DNA of 64,000 nt from Chryseobacterium piperi. Lineage in GTDB: Bacteria; Bacteroidota; Bacteroidia; Flavobacteriales; Weeksellaceae. Below, one piece after another: positions 1-8,424 of the stretch (within the stretch, counting starts at the first letter, position 1; each line of letters starts with the position of its first letter). The position numbers and the translations under genes are program-made. The DNA is taken from positions 4,216,001 to 4,280,000 of the forward strand of contig NZ_CP023049.2 in assembly GCF_002285635.2 (NCBI RefSeq), written 5' to 3'. The notes below the pieces were generated by a model that saw only the letters and a program-made list of their open reading frames with translations, had not been told where the DNA came from and made no database searches.

Positions 1-60
1 TTCATTGCCTAATTCTTTTGCATGTTCACTATAATTTCTTCCTATGCAGATAATTTTCAT
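1..60 (-). CDS. Fumarylacetoacetate hydrolase family protein, N-terminal fragment
   Basis: The first 60 bases hold the beginning of a minus-strand gene that runs off the left edge; the ATG is at 60-58. The 20 visible residues start MKIICIGRNYSEHAKEL, the typical opening of the fumarylacetoacetate hydrolase / 2-hydroxyhepta-2,4-diene-1,7-dioate isomerase family, whose members use a divalent metal to hydrolyse or isomerise C-C bonds in catabolic diketo acids. Only the start is visible, so the substrate and catalytic residues cannot be judged. It is transcribed away from a short AT-rich spacer that separates it from the zinc-ribbon gene upstream on the same strand. Confidence 0.7.
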   Translation of the reverse strand, partial: MKIICIGRNYSEHAKELGNE

Positions 61-75
61 ATTTTTTTCTTTTTA

Positions 76-97
76 TTGTCATTGCGAGGCACGAAGC
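76..97. repeat. Fragment resembling a dispersed GTCATTGCGAGG...CGAAGC repeat
   Basis: The 22 bases here read as GTCATTGCGAGGCACGAAGC with a flanking TT. This resembles the outer part of palindromic intergenic repeats of the form CATTGCGAGGnnCGAAGCAATCT seen in many bacterial genomes. Only one half is present and I see no second copy in the window, so it may be a decayed copy or coincidence. Confidence 0.35.
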
Positions 98-132
98 TAA
101 TGATGTCTCCTCTAAAATGAGCTTATTTAATT

Positions 133-531
133 CTAATGCGTAAATACATTCTCACAATAATAACAAACGAATGTATGGCTTGTTAATAGTGAAATTCCGA
201 AAAAACTGGTCGCACTATCGTCTCTGTAAATGTGGTTAGAACCACATTTAGGACATACAAAATCAAACTTAGGATCTTTGATGGTATGTTCTACTTCCAG
301 AGAATATTTTTCATTCTCTTTATAGTCTTCCAAAGCTTGCTTTGCTTTTTCTACATCCTCTTCAAAAACCTGCAGCTGAATTCCGCCCACAGCCTGAGAA
401 AGAAGCCAGTCCGATTGGATGAGCTGCTCATTGGCTATGAAACTCTGGATACCTCTTTCAGCCAGGATCTGTTTGTCCCTGTTAGCTTCAAGAGCGGTTT
501 CGTAAAATTTAAACTTAACTAAATCTGACAT
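133..531 (-). CDS. DUF2007-type protein with C-terminal zinc ribbon
   Basis: The 132-residue cytosolic protein has two parts. The N-terminal 75 residues resemble the DUF2007 'putative signal-transducing' fold (phrases such as FYETALEANRDKQILAERGI and an acidic helix with EDVEKAKQALEDY). The C-terminal part carries two CxxC pairs (C93/C96 and C123/C126) spaced as in a zinc ribbon. Function is unknown; DUF2007 proteins are PII-like in shape. It lies 3 bases downstream of the exonuclease gene on the same strand and is probably co-transcribed with it. The start ATG at 531 is the only reasonable one. Confidence 0.7.
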   Translation of the reverse strand: MSDLVKFKFYETALEANRDKQILAERGIQSFIANEQLIQSDWLLSQAVGGIQLQVFEEDVEKAKQALEDYKENEKYSLEVEHTIKDPKFDFVCPKCGSNHIYRDDSATSFFGISLLTSHTFVCYYCENVFTH

Positions 532-534
532 TTT

Positions 535-1299
535 TTAAAATTTACTGGATAGTTGAATTTTTGTAAAAATCTTTTTAGTGTATAATGGAAAATCAGCATT
601 CTGTAACCAGCCAAAATATCCAAGATCTTTTTGAAAAACAGCCTTTACTCCCTGTCCTTTATACTTTCCAAAGTTAAAAACTTCTTCCATTTTATCATTA
701 AAGCCAATAAAGCCTGCTAAATCTGCATGTTTATTGTGAAATGTAAACTCACTTAATGCGGCAATTTCGTTCGGAACATCTTCATATTTTCCTACCTGAG
801 CATCAAGTACTTCAAAAGTAGCCATTACATCAGCTTCTGCAGAATGGGCATTCTCCAGAGTTTTGCCACAATAGAACTGGTAAGCGGCCCCCAGATTTCG
901 GGGTTCTTTTTTATGAAAGATGGTCTGAGCATCGACCAATTTGAATTTGCTTAAATCAAAATCAATTTCTGCACGCAATAATTCTTCAGCTAAAAGAGGA
1001 ACATCAAAGCGGTTGGAATTAAAACCTCCCAAATCCGAACCTGCAATCATTTCCATTACTTTAGGAGCTATTGATTTGAAAGTAGGAGCATCTTTGATAT
1101 CTTCATCGTATATTCCATGAATCTGGCTCGATTCTAAAGGAATAGGCATTTCCGGATTAATACGCCATGTTTTGCTTTCTCTTGAAGCATCCGGGTTTAT
1201 TTTTAAAATGCAGATTTCTACAATTCTATCTTTACCGATATTAGTCCCTGTCGTTTCCAGGTCAAAAACACAAAGTGGTTTATATAATTTTAAATTCAT
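535..1299 (-). CDS. 3'-5' exonuclease, DnaQ/RNase T-like (DEDD)
   Basis: A 254-residue DEDD-family exonuclease. Exo I is FDLETTGTN near residues 13-21, supplying the first Asp and Glu; Exo II includes GFNSNRFDVPLL around residue 92-103; and HSAEADV around residue 152-158 gives the Exo III His and Asp (DEDDh type). The family removes nucleotides from 3' ends, either in proofreading (DnaQ, the DNA polymerase III epsilon subunit) or in RNA/DNA turnover. The extra ~75 C-terminal residues contain VFNFGKYKGQGVKAV, a short motif common in flavobacterial stand-alone exonucleases. It heads a two-gene unit with the zinc-ribbon protein. Whether it proofreads for Pol III cannot be decided from sequence alone. 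Confidence 0.85.
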   Translation of the reverse strand: MNLKLYKPLCVFDLETTGTNIGKDRIVEICILKINPDASRESKTWRINPEMPIPLESSQIHGIYDEDIKDAPTFKSIAPKVMEMIAGSDLGGFNSNRFDVPLLAEELLRAEIDFDLSKFKLVDAQTIFHKKEPRNLGAAYQFYCGKTLENAHSAEADVMATFEVLDAQVGKYEDVPNEIAALSEFTFHNKHADLAGFIGFNDKMEEVFNFGKYKGQGVKAVFQKDLGYFGWLQNADFPLYTKKIFTKIQLSSKF

Positions 1300-1360
1300 T
1301 TTTTTTAATTTGAAAGAGAGTTAATTTGATAATTTGGAAATGATGTTAAATGCCTATTTT

Positions 1361-1398
1361 TTGTATCTGACTTCTAACATCTTGTATCTAACTTCTAA
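1361..1398. repeat. Two-copy 17-bp direct repeat, period 21
   Basis: TTGTATCTgACTTCTAA (1361-1377) and TTGTATCTaACTTCTAA (1382-1398) differ at one base. The repeat abuts the stop codon of the phosphatidylserine synthase gene. It looks like the simple intergenic repeats typical of flavobacterial spacers; no function is evident. Confidence 0.6.
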
Positions 1399-2097
1399 TT
1401 ATTTAAGTTGTTTCTGAAATAAGAGTGATATTAAAATATAATAGAGTATAACCATCGGAATACCAACAGTTTTAAATATAATCAAAATAATAATGGCGCC
1501 TATTAACAAAGCCAGTTTTGGATAGTTGTCCTGTAGTTTCATCGACTTGAACTTCATAGCAATCATTTTAATAGGACTAACAAGCAACCATGAAAGGATT
1601 ACTGTTAGTGCTAGTAATAAAGCCGTATTGCGGAATAAAAATTCAAAACTTTGGGTTTCTCTGAATGCATAATACAGCCCAAAAATTAAAATAGTATTGG
1701 AAGGGGTATTCAATCCTTTGAAGTAATATTTCTGGTCTTCATCCAGGTTGAATATAGCTAACCTTAAACAAGAGAATAAGGTAACCAGGAATCCCAAATA
1801 GCTGTACCATGGAAAATCCGGATAAGAGCTGTCGGCAAGAGCTACAAACATGGTGAGTCCAGGCAGGAACCCGAAGCTTACCATATCTGCCAGCGAATCC
1901 AGCTGAACTCCAAGATTGGAATTGGCCTTTAATGCCCGGGCTACAAACCCATCGAAAAAGTCCAGAACCAGTGATAGAATAAGGCAGATGGCAGTCGTCT
2001 GATAATCGCCTAAAATAAGATGAACTGCACCGACGCATCCTGAAAATAAATTTCCTAAGGTTAAGGCATTGGCAAGGTTGTTTTTAATAAAATTCAT
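1399..2097 (-). CDS. pssA: CDP-diacylglycerol--serine O-phosphatidyltransferase
   Basis: The 232-residue integral membrane enzyme makes phosphatidylserine from CDP-diacylglycerol and serine, the precursor of phosphatidylethanolamine. The complete CDP-alcohol phosphotransferase motif D-x2-D-G-x2-A-R-x8-G-x3-D-x3-D is visible as D46, D49, G50, A53, R54, G63, D67 and D71. About seven hydrophobic helices fit the type II (membrane) PssA family, and length is normal. It sits 1 base after the flippase-like gene and in line with a GT2 gene, forming an envelope-lipid operon read from 3895 to 1399. Confidence 0.9.
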   Translation of the reverse strand: MNFIKNNLANALTLGNLFSGCVGAVHLILGDYQTTAICLILSLVLDFFDGFVARALKANSNLGVQLDSLADMVSFGFLPGLTMFVALADSSYPDFPWYSYLGFLVTLFSCLRLAIFNLDEDQKYYFKGLNTPSNTILIFGLYYAFRETQSFEFLFRNTALLLALTVILSWLLVSPIKMIAMKFKSMKLQDNYPKLALLIGAIIILIIFKTVGIPMVILYYILISLLFQKQLK

Positions 2098-2098
2098 A

Positions 2099-2962
2099 TT
2101 AATTTTCCATAAGTTTTAAATGTAGTTTTCTCAATTGAAATATAATTCCAAAAAATGAAAAAAAGGCTATAATTACTGTAAAAAGCAATGATGCAGAAAC
2201 GGAAATAGAGGCATCGAAATTAAAATATTTTGAAGCCTGAAAAAAGAGGGCTTCTCTTACCCCAATTCCGGCAAAGGATATTAAACTTAAAACAGAGCTT
2301 CCCAGAAATGTAATCATATAAATCATAAAGTTATCATGAACTCCTAAACTCTTCAATAGTAATACAAAACATATCACCTGTAAAGTCTGAATTACAATTG
2401 AAAATAAAAATGCTTTAAAAAAAATATTCTTGTACGTAGGGAATAGTTTTTTGGTAATTATAAAAGTGAATGCTATTCCAGTAGCAATCATTGGCAAAAT
2501 TAATAAAATCCATTTTTTTTCAAACAGAAATGCTGAAAAAGAAAGGATCAAAACACAAATAGCTAATAAACCACTCAGTCGGTCATTAAAAAGCGTTGAA
2601 GTCATTTTTTTTGCACTCCATCCAAACTTTTTATTCAAAATATATACCTTATATGCATCACCACCGATACCGCCGGGAATAAAAAAGTTGTAGAACATGC
2701 CTAAAAAATAAAGCTCCAGATTACTTCTGAAGTCTAAATTAAAATGATTGGCCTGCAAATAAAATTCCAGTCTTTTGGTTGATAAAACTTGGGATGCCAA
2801 GAAGAAAACAGCAGCTATAATCAAATAGAAAACATTCAGCGTAGACCAGATCCTGGCAACGTTTCGGAATGGTATCTTTTTAAAGATAAAATACAACAAA
2901 GCAATACTGATCAAGATCTTTATTGTATTAATGGCTATTCTTTTAAGACTTATTTTCCCCAA
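2099..2962 (-). CDS. Lysylphosphatidylglycerol synthase TM-region / flippase-like membrane protein
   Basis: The 287-residue, eight-helix membrane protein belongs to the UPF0104 / LPG_synthase_TM family, recognisable from the pattern FFIPGGIGGDAYKVYIL near residues 92-106 and the SFAGIGVREALFF stretch near residue 231. The soluble aminoacyl-transfer domain of MprF is absent, so only the flippase-like half is present. Homologues are thought to move lipids or lipid-linked intermediates across the inner membrane. The gene overlaps the end of the GT2 gene by 20 bases and is followed one base later by pssA, suggesting translational coupling and a shared lipid role. The substrate is unknown. Confidence 0.8.
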   Translation of the reverse strand: MGKISLKRIAINTIKILISIALLYFIFKKIPFRNVARIWSTLNVFYLIIAAVFFLASQVLSTKRLEFYLQANHFNLDFRSNLELYFLGMFYNFFIPGGIGGDAYKVYILNKKFGWSAKKMTSTLFNDRLSGLLAICVLILSFSAFLFEKKWILLILPMIATGIAFTFIITKKLFPTYKNIFFKAFLFSIVIQTLQVICFVLLLKSLGVHDNFMIYMITFLGSSVLSLISFAGIGVREALFFQASKYFNFDASISVSASLLFTVIIAFFSFFGIIFQLRKLHLKLMEN

Positions 2963-3895
2963 AATTTATAATTTTTCTAATATTGAAAGGGCGTTTACTC
3001 TGGGATTCATAATATGTTTTCATCAGCATATCGATAATGATTCCCGTAGTGAAAAACTGAATGCCTATAAAAATCAAAAGTACACCTAAAATTAATAAAG
3101 GTCTTCCTCCTATATCGTGTCCCATTAATTTAAAAATCAAAAGATAGATGTTGATCAATACTCCGACTGAAAAAGTAATCAAACCGATATTTCCGAAAAG
3201 GTAAATAGGCTTTGATAAATATTTTTGATTAAACAGAACCAGAAGCAAATCATTGATAACTTTAAAAGTTCTGTTCATTCCATATTTCGAAACCCCGAAT
3301 TGTCTTGCATGATGTTTTACAGGCATTTCTGCAATATGAGCACCATTTAAATGGGCCATCAAGCTGATAAAGCGATGGTTTTCTCCATATAAATTCAGGT
3401 CCTTGGCTGTTTCATTGGTAAAAACCTTCAAGGCACAGCCCTGATCCGAAATATTAAGTTTAGTAGTTTTTTTATAATGAGATTGGCAATTCTTGATGGG
3501 ATAGTTCGAATGGAAGAGTCTTTTCTTTTCTGGCGTTTTCCTACCACAAGATCATAAGGACCGCTTTCTAATATGTCGACCATTGCCGGAATGTCACTGG
3601 GATCATTTTGAAGATCTCCGTCGAGTGTAATGATGTAATCACCTGACGCGTAGTCAAAACCGGCCATCATTGCTGAGCTTTGGCCATAGTTTTTCTTCAG
3701 TTGAATCAAAACAACGTGGGGGTTATTTTTTTCCATAATTTCCTGGACGGTTTTATCCTTTGAATGATCATCGATAAGGATCAGCTCATAGTTATAATGA
3801 CTCATTACTTCATGGACACGATCTATAAGCAATCCGGCATTTCCCTCTTCATTATACATGGGAATAACCAGAGAATAAAATATATTGTTTTTCAT
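2943..3895 (-). pseudogene. GT2 glycosyltransferase (GtrB/ArnC-like), interrupted by a -1 frame break at A7
   Basis: Two adjoining frames make one family-2 glycosyltransferase of the GtrB / dolichol-phosphate-mannose synthase type. The first part (from ATG at 3895) holds LVIPMYNEEGNAGLL, LILIDDHSKDKT and LDGDLQNDP, the nucleotide-sugar and DxD-like metal sites. The second holds FVGxxF-region equivalents and two C-terminal transmembrane helices. The break lies at a run of seven A (minus strand; 3467-3473 on the plus strand). Reading the run as eight A joins the frames to give a 318-residue protein of normal length, with NISDQGCALKVF across the junction. The site in frame is A_AAA_AAA, a classic -1 slippery heptamer, so ribosomal frameshifting, true mutation, phase variation or sequencing error are all possible. 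The TTG upstream of 3895 is not needed as start. Confidence 0.8.
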
Positions 3896-3912
3896 CAATA
3901 GTTCTGATTTGT

Positions 3913-3920
3913 TAAATTTG
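3913..3920 (+). promoter_or_regulatory. -7 box of the GT39 gene (TAAATTTG)
   Basis: TAAATTTG matches the Bacteroidota -7 consensus TAnnTTTG, 41 bases before the ATG chosen for the GT39 gene. A clear -33 TTTG at ideal spacing is not seen. Confidence 0.5.
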
Positions 3921-3961
3921 TGTTGCAGACTCCTGCAAAAATACTAAAAAACAAATTTAAG

Positions 3962-5590
3962 ATGAACCAAAATCGACTACTATCCCAGAGCCAAATTGTA
4001 TTTCTGTATATTGGCTTTTCATTAGTTTATATTTCAGGTCTGTTTATAGAGCTTATGGAAAATGATTCTGCCCAACATGCATCTATGGCAATGAGAATGG
4101 CTTTGAATGATGATTTTTTCAATATTTATAAAGGCGAAAATCCATATCTGGATAAACCCCATATGCATTTTTGGCTCGCTGCTCTTTCAATGAAGTTTTT
4201 TGGTATTAATCATATTGCTTACAGAATTCCCGCTCTGCTAAGCTTGGCGTTAGCTGCTTTTTCAACGAAAAAATTAGCAGATTTACTTTATGGGAACGAA
4301 AATACAAGCTATGTAGCCTCTTTAATTTTTTTATCGGCACAAACCATCATTCTATCGGCACATGATGTGAGAACAGATGCTGTTTTAACGGGGTTTGTTA
4401 TTTTTTCGATTTGGCAGTTTGTAAGATTTATTAGAAATCAGAATGTTTCAAGTGTAATACTTGCCGGTCTGGGAGCTGCTTTTGCGTTTTCTTCGAAGGG
4501 GTTAATAGCTCTTGTCATTATTGGGTTTTGTGTTTTTGCTTATCTGTTGTACTCAAGAGAATGGAAGAAGTTTTTTAATGTCAAAATTATTATTGCTGCG
4601 ATAAGCTTTATGGTAGGTATTTTACCGATTCTGTATGCGTATTATAATCAATTCGGTGAAAAAGGGATTCAGTTTATTTTATTCAATCAAAGTGTTGACC
4701 GGCTTACCGCCAATGGATTTGAAGAGACAAGTCCTGATTATCTTTTCTTTTTTCATACTTTATTATGGGCATTTTTGCCATTTTCTCTTGCTTTTTATTT
4801 AGGCGTATTTGAAAAGACCGCTTTTTTTGTTAAAAATAAATTCAAAAGAAAAGAGGGGGTAGAGTTTTTAACTTTAGGTGGTTTTTGGCTGATCATACTT
4901 GTTTTTTCGATCTCAAAATTCAAGCTCCCACATTACTTAAATGGATTGATCGGGGTACTTTCAATTTTTACGGCTGCTTATTTGTTTGAACTGTTTAAAA
5001 AGGATGAGATCAAAAAAATAAGGATTTTATATATCATTCAATTGGTCGTCATTTTTGCAGGTATATTAGGTGCCGGCTTAATAACATATTACTTTATTGG
5101 AATCACAGATATCATTTTGTATGTCGTATGTATTCCTATTTTTATTTACTTGGTCATTAAGATTTTCAGAAAAGAAAATATTTTTAAAAAATATGTTTTT
5201 GTATCGTTATTATTTGCAATAGCACTTAATGTCTACCTTAATACTCAGTTTTATCCGATTCTTACACAATATCAGGGAAGTCTTAGGCTGGCTGAGTTTG
5301 TTAACGATAATCAGGTCGAGAAAGATAAAATTTTTATGCTTAAAGGCTATGAGCCCTGGGCTTTTGATTTTTATACACGTCGAAATACACCGAGAACTGA
5401 GGAGGATACGTTGAAAAAAGGAGATTATCTGGTTATTTATGATGAAGATTTAAAAAATCTAAAAAAGGAATATAAAATTATAGACCGGGAGAATCATTTC
5501 AGAATCACAAGACTTTCATTAAAGTTTTTAGATCCTAAAACCCGTCCGAAACAATACGAGAGTATTTTTCTGGTTGAAGTTTTAAATTAA
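3962..5590 (+). CDS. GT39-family glycosyltransferase (ArnT-like), lipid-linked sugar transferase
   Basis: A 542-residue polytopic membrane protein with about a dozen hydrophobic helices. The N-terminal loop has SGLFIELMENDSAQHASMAMRM, matching the acidic first loop of the ArnT/PMT family, followed by PYLDKPHMHFW, the YxDKPPL-like motif conserved in ArnT. These enzymes take a sugar from a polyprenyl-phosphate carrier on the periplasmic face and transfer it to lipid A, protein or glycan. The divergent GT2 gene would make just such a lipid-linked sugar. The ATG at 3962 (MNQNRLLSQ) is preferred to an in-frame ATG at 3920, because that one lies at the promoter -7 box. The acceptor is unknown. Confidence 0.8.
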   Translation: MNQNRLLSQSQIVFLYIGFSLVYISGLFIELMENDSAQHASMAMRMALNDDFFNIYKGENPYLDKPHMHFWLAALSMKFFGINHIAYRIPALLSLALAAFSTKKLADLLYGNENTSYVASLIFLSAQTIILSAHDVRTDAVLTGFVIFSIWQFVRFIRNQNVSSVILAGLGAAFAFSSKGLIALVIIGFCVFAYLLYSREWKKFFNVKIIIAAISFMVGILPILYAYYNQFGEKGIQFILFNQSVDRLTANGFEETSPDYLFFFHTLLWAFLPFSLAFYLGVFEKTAFFVKNKFKRKEGVEFLTLGGFWLIILVFSISKFKLPHYLNGLIGVLSIFTAAYLFELFKKDEIKKIRILYIIQLVVIFAGILGAGLITYYFIGITDIILYVVCIPIFIYLVIKIFRKENIFKKYVFVSLLFAIALNVYLNTQFYPILTQYQGSLRLAEFVNDNQVEKDKIFMLKGYEPWAFDFYTRRNTPRTEEDTLKKGDYLVIYDEDLKNLKKEYKIIDRENHFRITRLSLKFLDPKTRPKQYESIFLVEVLN

Positions 5591-5800
5591 ATTCCAGATC
5601 TGTTGTATTCATGCTTTCGAAATCATGGATAAGATTATAAAATATGCATGATTATTGAGTATAGTCTATAACCTAAAAAAGCATGAACAGACGCCATATG
5701 TCAGTGTATGAGCACATTATTTTTAATGTTGTCACAATAATATTTTTTAAATATTATTAACTAAAAAATAACTTAATGTTTATTTAATGTGAATTTGCTG

Positions 5801-5808
5801 TAAATTTG
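5801..5808 (+). promoter_or_regulatory. -7 box (TAAATTTG) four bases before the LtaS-like gene
   Basis: The TAnnTTTG box ends at 5808 and the ATG begins at 5813. Transcription from this box would start at or near the start codon, predicting a leaderless mRNA. An alternative is initiation of translation at the second Met (residue 16). Confidence 0.55.
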
Positions 5809-5812
5809 GCGG

Positions 5813-7741
5813 ATGAAATTTTTTAAGGAATTTAGAAAGCAGGAAGTTCTGGCATTGATGTATAGGATCTTTTTAGCATATGTTTTCTATCAAATTGCCA
5901 GGTTTCTATTCTGGTATTTTAATAAAGAGGCGATAAAGGTAGGGTCTGTTGCAGATTATTTTAATCTGTCATTTCATGGAATTGCTTTTGATACAACTGC
6001 GATTTTATACGTTAACTCTTTGTTTATCCTGTTGAGCCTTATCCCTATTGTTATCAATACCCAAAAAGGATACCAGAAAATGTTGTTCTGGCTGTATTTT
6101 ATCACCAATGGAATTGCCTATGCAATGAATTTTGGTGATTTTGTATATTTTAAATTTGCACAAACAAGACTTACCTCTGCCGCATTCCAGGTAGCTGAGC
6201 ATGAGACCAATATAGGTAAAGTATTTACTGCAGCTATCATACAGAATCCATTCGTTCTTTTATGGTTTGTTCTTTTGATGGCATTGTGGGTTTTTCTTTA
6301 TAAAAAAGTGAAGGTTACAGAGCATAAACCTGTGAAACTGATTCCTTATTTCACATGGTCAATTCTTTGTCTTTGCGTTGTTGCTGTTTTAGTAGTCGGA
6401 GGTATCCGGGGTGACTTTAAACACAGTACAAGACCAATCAATCTGGTAGATGCCAATCGTTTTGCTAAAATACCATGTCAGGGAAATCTGGTTTTGAACA
6501 GTACTTTTTCATTTTTCAGAACGTTGGGAACCAATAACTTCAAAGAGGTACACTATGTCGATGAAAAATTTATCAACGATAATATTCAGCCCTATAAAAC
6601 CTATGACAGGAAGGTAGCTCAGCGTCCCAATATTGTTATTTTTATTGTTGAATCTTTCAGTAGAGAGTATTCAGGAGCTTTTAATAAAGATAAAAACATA
6701 AAAGATTACGTTTCTTATACACCGTTTATTGATAGTTTGGCTAATAAAAGTCTTATTTTTCCTAATACTTTTGCTAACGGAAGACAATCTATTCATGGCA
6801 TGAGCAGTGTTCTTGCAGGCATTCCAAGCCTTACCGATGCCTTTACAAACTCTCCCTACTCCAATCAGAAAATACAATCTATCGTGTCTGTTTGTAATGA
6901 ACTGGGATATGATACATCATTCTATCACGGAGCTCCTAACGGATCCATGGGATTCTTAGGTTTTGGAAATATTCTTGGATTCAAGCATTATTTTGGGAAG
7001 ACTGAATACAATCACGATGAAGATTTTGACGGGATATGGTCTATATGGGATGAGCCATTTTTACAATATTTTGCAAAGAATGTAGGAAAAACCCAGCCTT
7101 TTATGGCAACTGTTTTTACTGCTTCATCCCATCATCCTTTTAAAATTCCTGAGAAGTATCAGGGGAAATTTAAGAAAGGAAAAAATCAGATGCATGAACC
7201 TATTCAATATACTGATTATTCGATTAAAAAGTATTTTGAAACAGCTAAAAAGCAGCCTTGGTACAATAATACTATTTTTGTTTTTACAGGGGATCATACC
7301 AATGAAGTTTATTATCCTGAATATGAAAAGAGTATGAACCGTTTTGCTGTTCCCATTCTCTTATATTCACCCAATCCGGAGTACCATTTAAAAGGAATTA
7401 ACCTGGAAGAGGCACAGCAAATTGATATTTATCCTACATTGGCAGATTTGATAGGCTACAATAAAAAAATCAGAAGTTGGGGAAGGAGTCTGGTGAGTGA
7501 TAAAAAATATCCTTCCATCATTGCCAATTCAGATGGCGGAATGGAGCAATTCATTATGGGGAATTATATTTATCGTTTTGATGGAAAAAATGTAGTGGGA
7601 ATCTATGATAAGGGTGATCTGGGACTAGAAAAAAACTTAGTGGACCATATAAAGACACCAGAAACCGAAAAAGGAAAACTGATGGCGAAAGCGTGGTATC
7701 AGGATTATATGGACAGAGTGATAAACCGAAAACTGAACTAG
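5813..7741 (+). CDS. LTA synthase family protein (sulfatase/alkaline phosphatase fold, membrane)
   Basis: The 642-residue protein has five N-terminal transmembrane helices (to about residue 205) and a large periplasmic alkaline-phosphatase/sulfatase-fold domain starting near residue 270 (NIVIFIVESFSREYSG, metal-ligand Glu). The likely nucleophile lies in NGRQSIHGMSSVLAG, and VFTGDHTNE supplies the Asp-His metal pair. This is the architecture of LtaS and the phosphoethanolamine/phosphoglycerol transferases. Bacteroidota lack lipoteichoic acid, so the likely role is transfer of a phospho-headgroup (phosphoethanolamine or phosphoglycerol) to lipid A or another envelope glycan. It follows the GT2/GT39 genes, in keeping with an envelope-modification region. 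Confidence 0.85.
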   Translation: MKFFKEFRKQEVLALMYRIFLAYVFYQIARFLFWYFNKEAIKVGSVADYFNLSFHGIAFDTTAILYVNSLFILLSLIPIVINTQKGYQKMLFWLYFITNGIAYAMNFGDFVYFKFAQTRLTSAAFQVAEHETNIGKVFTAAIIQNPFVLLWFVLLMALWVFLYKKVKVTEHKPVKLIPYFTWSILCLCVVAVLVVGGIRGDFKHSTRPINLVDANRFAKIPCQGNLVLNSTFSFFRTLGTNNFKEVHYVDEKFINDNIQPYKTYDRKVAQRPNIVIFIVESFSREYSGAFNKDKNIKDYVSYTPFIDSLANKSLIFPNTFANGRQSIHGMSSVLAGIPSLTDAFTNSPYSNQKIQSIVSVCNELGYDTSFYHGAPNGSMGFLGFGNILGFKHYFGKTEYNHDEDFDGIWSIWDEPFLQYFAKNVGKTQPFMATVFTASSHHPFKIPEKYQGKFKKGKNQMHEPIQYTDYSIKKYFETAKKQPWYNNTIFVFTGDHTNEVYYPEYEKSMNRFAVPILLYSPNPEYHLKGINLEEAQQIDIYPTLADLIGYNKKIRSWGRSLVSDKKYPSIIANSDGGMEQFIMGNYIYRFDGKNVVGIYDKGDLGLEKNLVDHIKTPETEKGKLMAKAWYQDYMDRVINRKLN

Positions 7742-7892
7742 CATTTCAACAAGTGTTTAATTTTTAAAATTGGTATGCGTCTTGTTATATATGCCTAGGA
7801 TAATAAATATTTTTGTTTGTTTAAAATTAATTTATATTTTTAGCAATGAATAACGAACGAAAATATTGTATCAGAAATAAATTAACAAGAAT

Positions 7893-8312
7893 ATGAGAAA
7901 ATTATTATTTACCGTAGCGCTTTCAATAGTAAGTGTAATGTCTTTTGCACAGGTAGAAGGCAAGTGGAAGACAATAGATGATGAAACAAAACAAGCAAAG
8001 TCTATTGTAGAAATTTATAAAAAGAGTGATGGCCTGTATTATGGAAAAGTGTCACAATTACTTATAAAGCCGGCAGATCCTAATTGTACTTCATGTAAGG
8101 ATGATAGAAAAGGAAAGCCTATTTTAGGAATGGAGATTATCAGAGGATTGAAGAAAGATGGAGATGAATACACTGGAGGAACAATTACAGATCCTAAAAC
8201 AGGGAAAACATACAAATGTACGATTACAAGATCCGGAGATCAATTAAATGTAAGAGGATATGTAGGTTTATCTTTGCTTGGAAGAACGCAGATCTGGCAG
8301 AAAGTAAACTAA
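7893..8312 (+). CDS. DUF2147 domain protein, exported
   Basis: The 139-residue protein has a signal peptide (MRKLLFTVALSIVSVMSFA, cut before Q) and one DUF2147 domain: VEGKWKTIDDETKQAKSIVEIY, then CTSCKDDRKGKPILGMEII, and GGTITDPKTGKTYKC near the end, finishing with the family's GRTQIWQKV. DUF2147 proteins are small periplasmic beta-barrel-like proteins of unknown function. The two Cys of C-x2-C (NCTSC) could form a disulfide or bind metal. It stands alone, with a terminator immediately after. Confidence 0.85.
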   Translation: MRKLLFTVALSIVSVMSFAQVEGKWKTIDDETKQAKSIVEIYKKSDGLYYGKVSQLLIKPADPNCTSCKDDRKGKPILGMEIIRGLKKDGDEYTGGTITDPKTGKTYKCTITRSGDQLNVRGYVGLSLLGRTQIWQKVN

Positions 8313-8336
8313 TCAGATTTAAATAAAAAATTAAAT

Positions 8337-8370
8337 AACGGCATTTCATTTAAATGAGATGTCGTTTTTA
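8337..8370 (+). terminator. Intrinsic terminator after the DUF2147 gene
   Basis: AACGGCATTTCATT and AATGAGATGTCGTT form a 14-bp stem with wobble pairs around a two-base loop, followed by TTTTTA. Confidence 0.7.
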
Positions 8371-8393
8371 TTATGTGTATAATAAAAAAACAC

Positions 8394-8401
8394 TATTTTT
8401 G
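8394..8401 (+). promoter_or_regulatory. -7 box of pdhB (TATTTTTG)
   Basis: TATTTTTG fits TAnnTTTG, 23 bases before the pdhB ATG. Confidence 0.5.
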
Positions 8402-8424
8402 TAGTCTAAATTTTTCAAAAAAAT

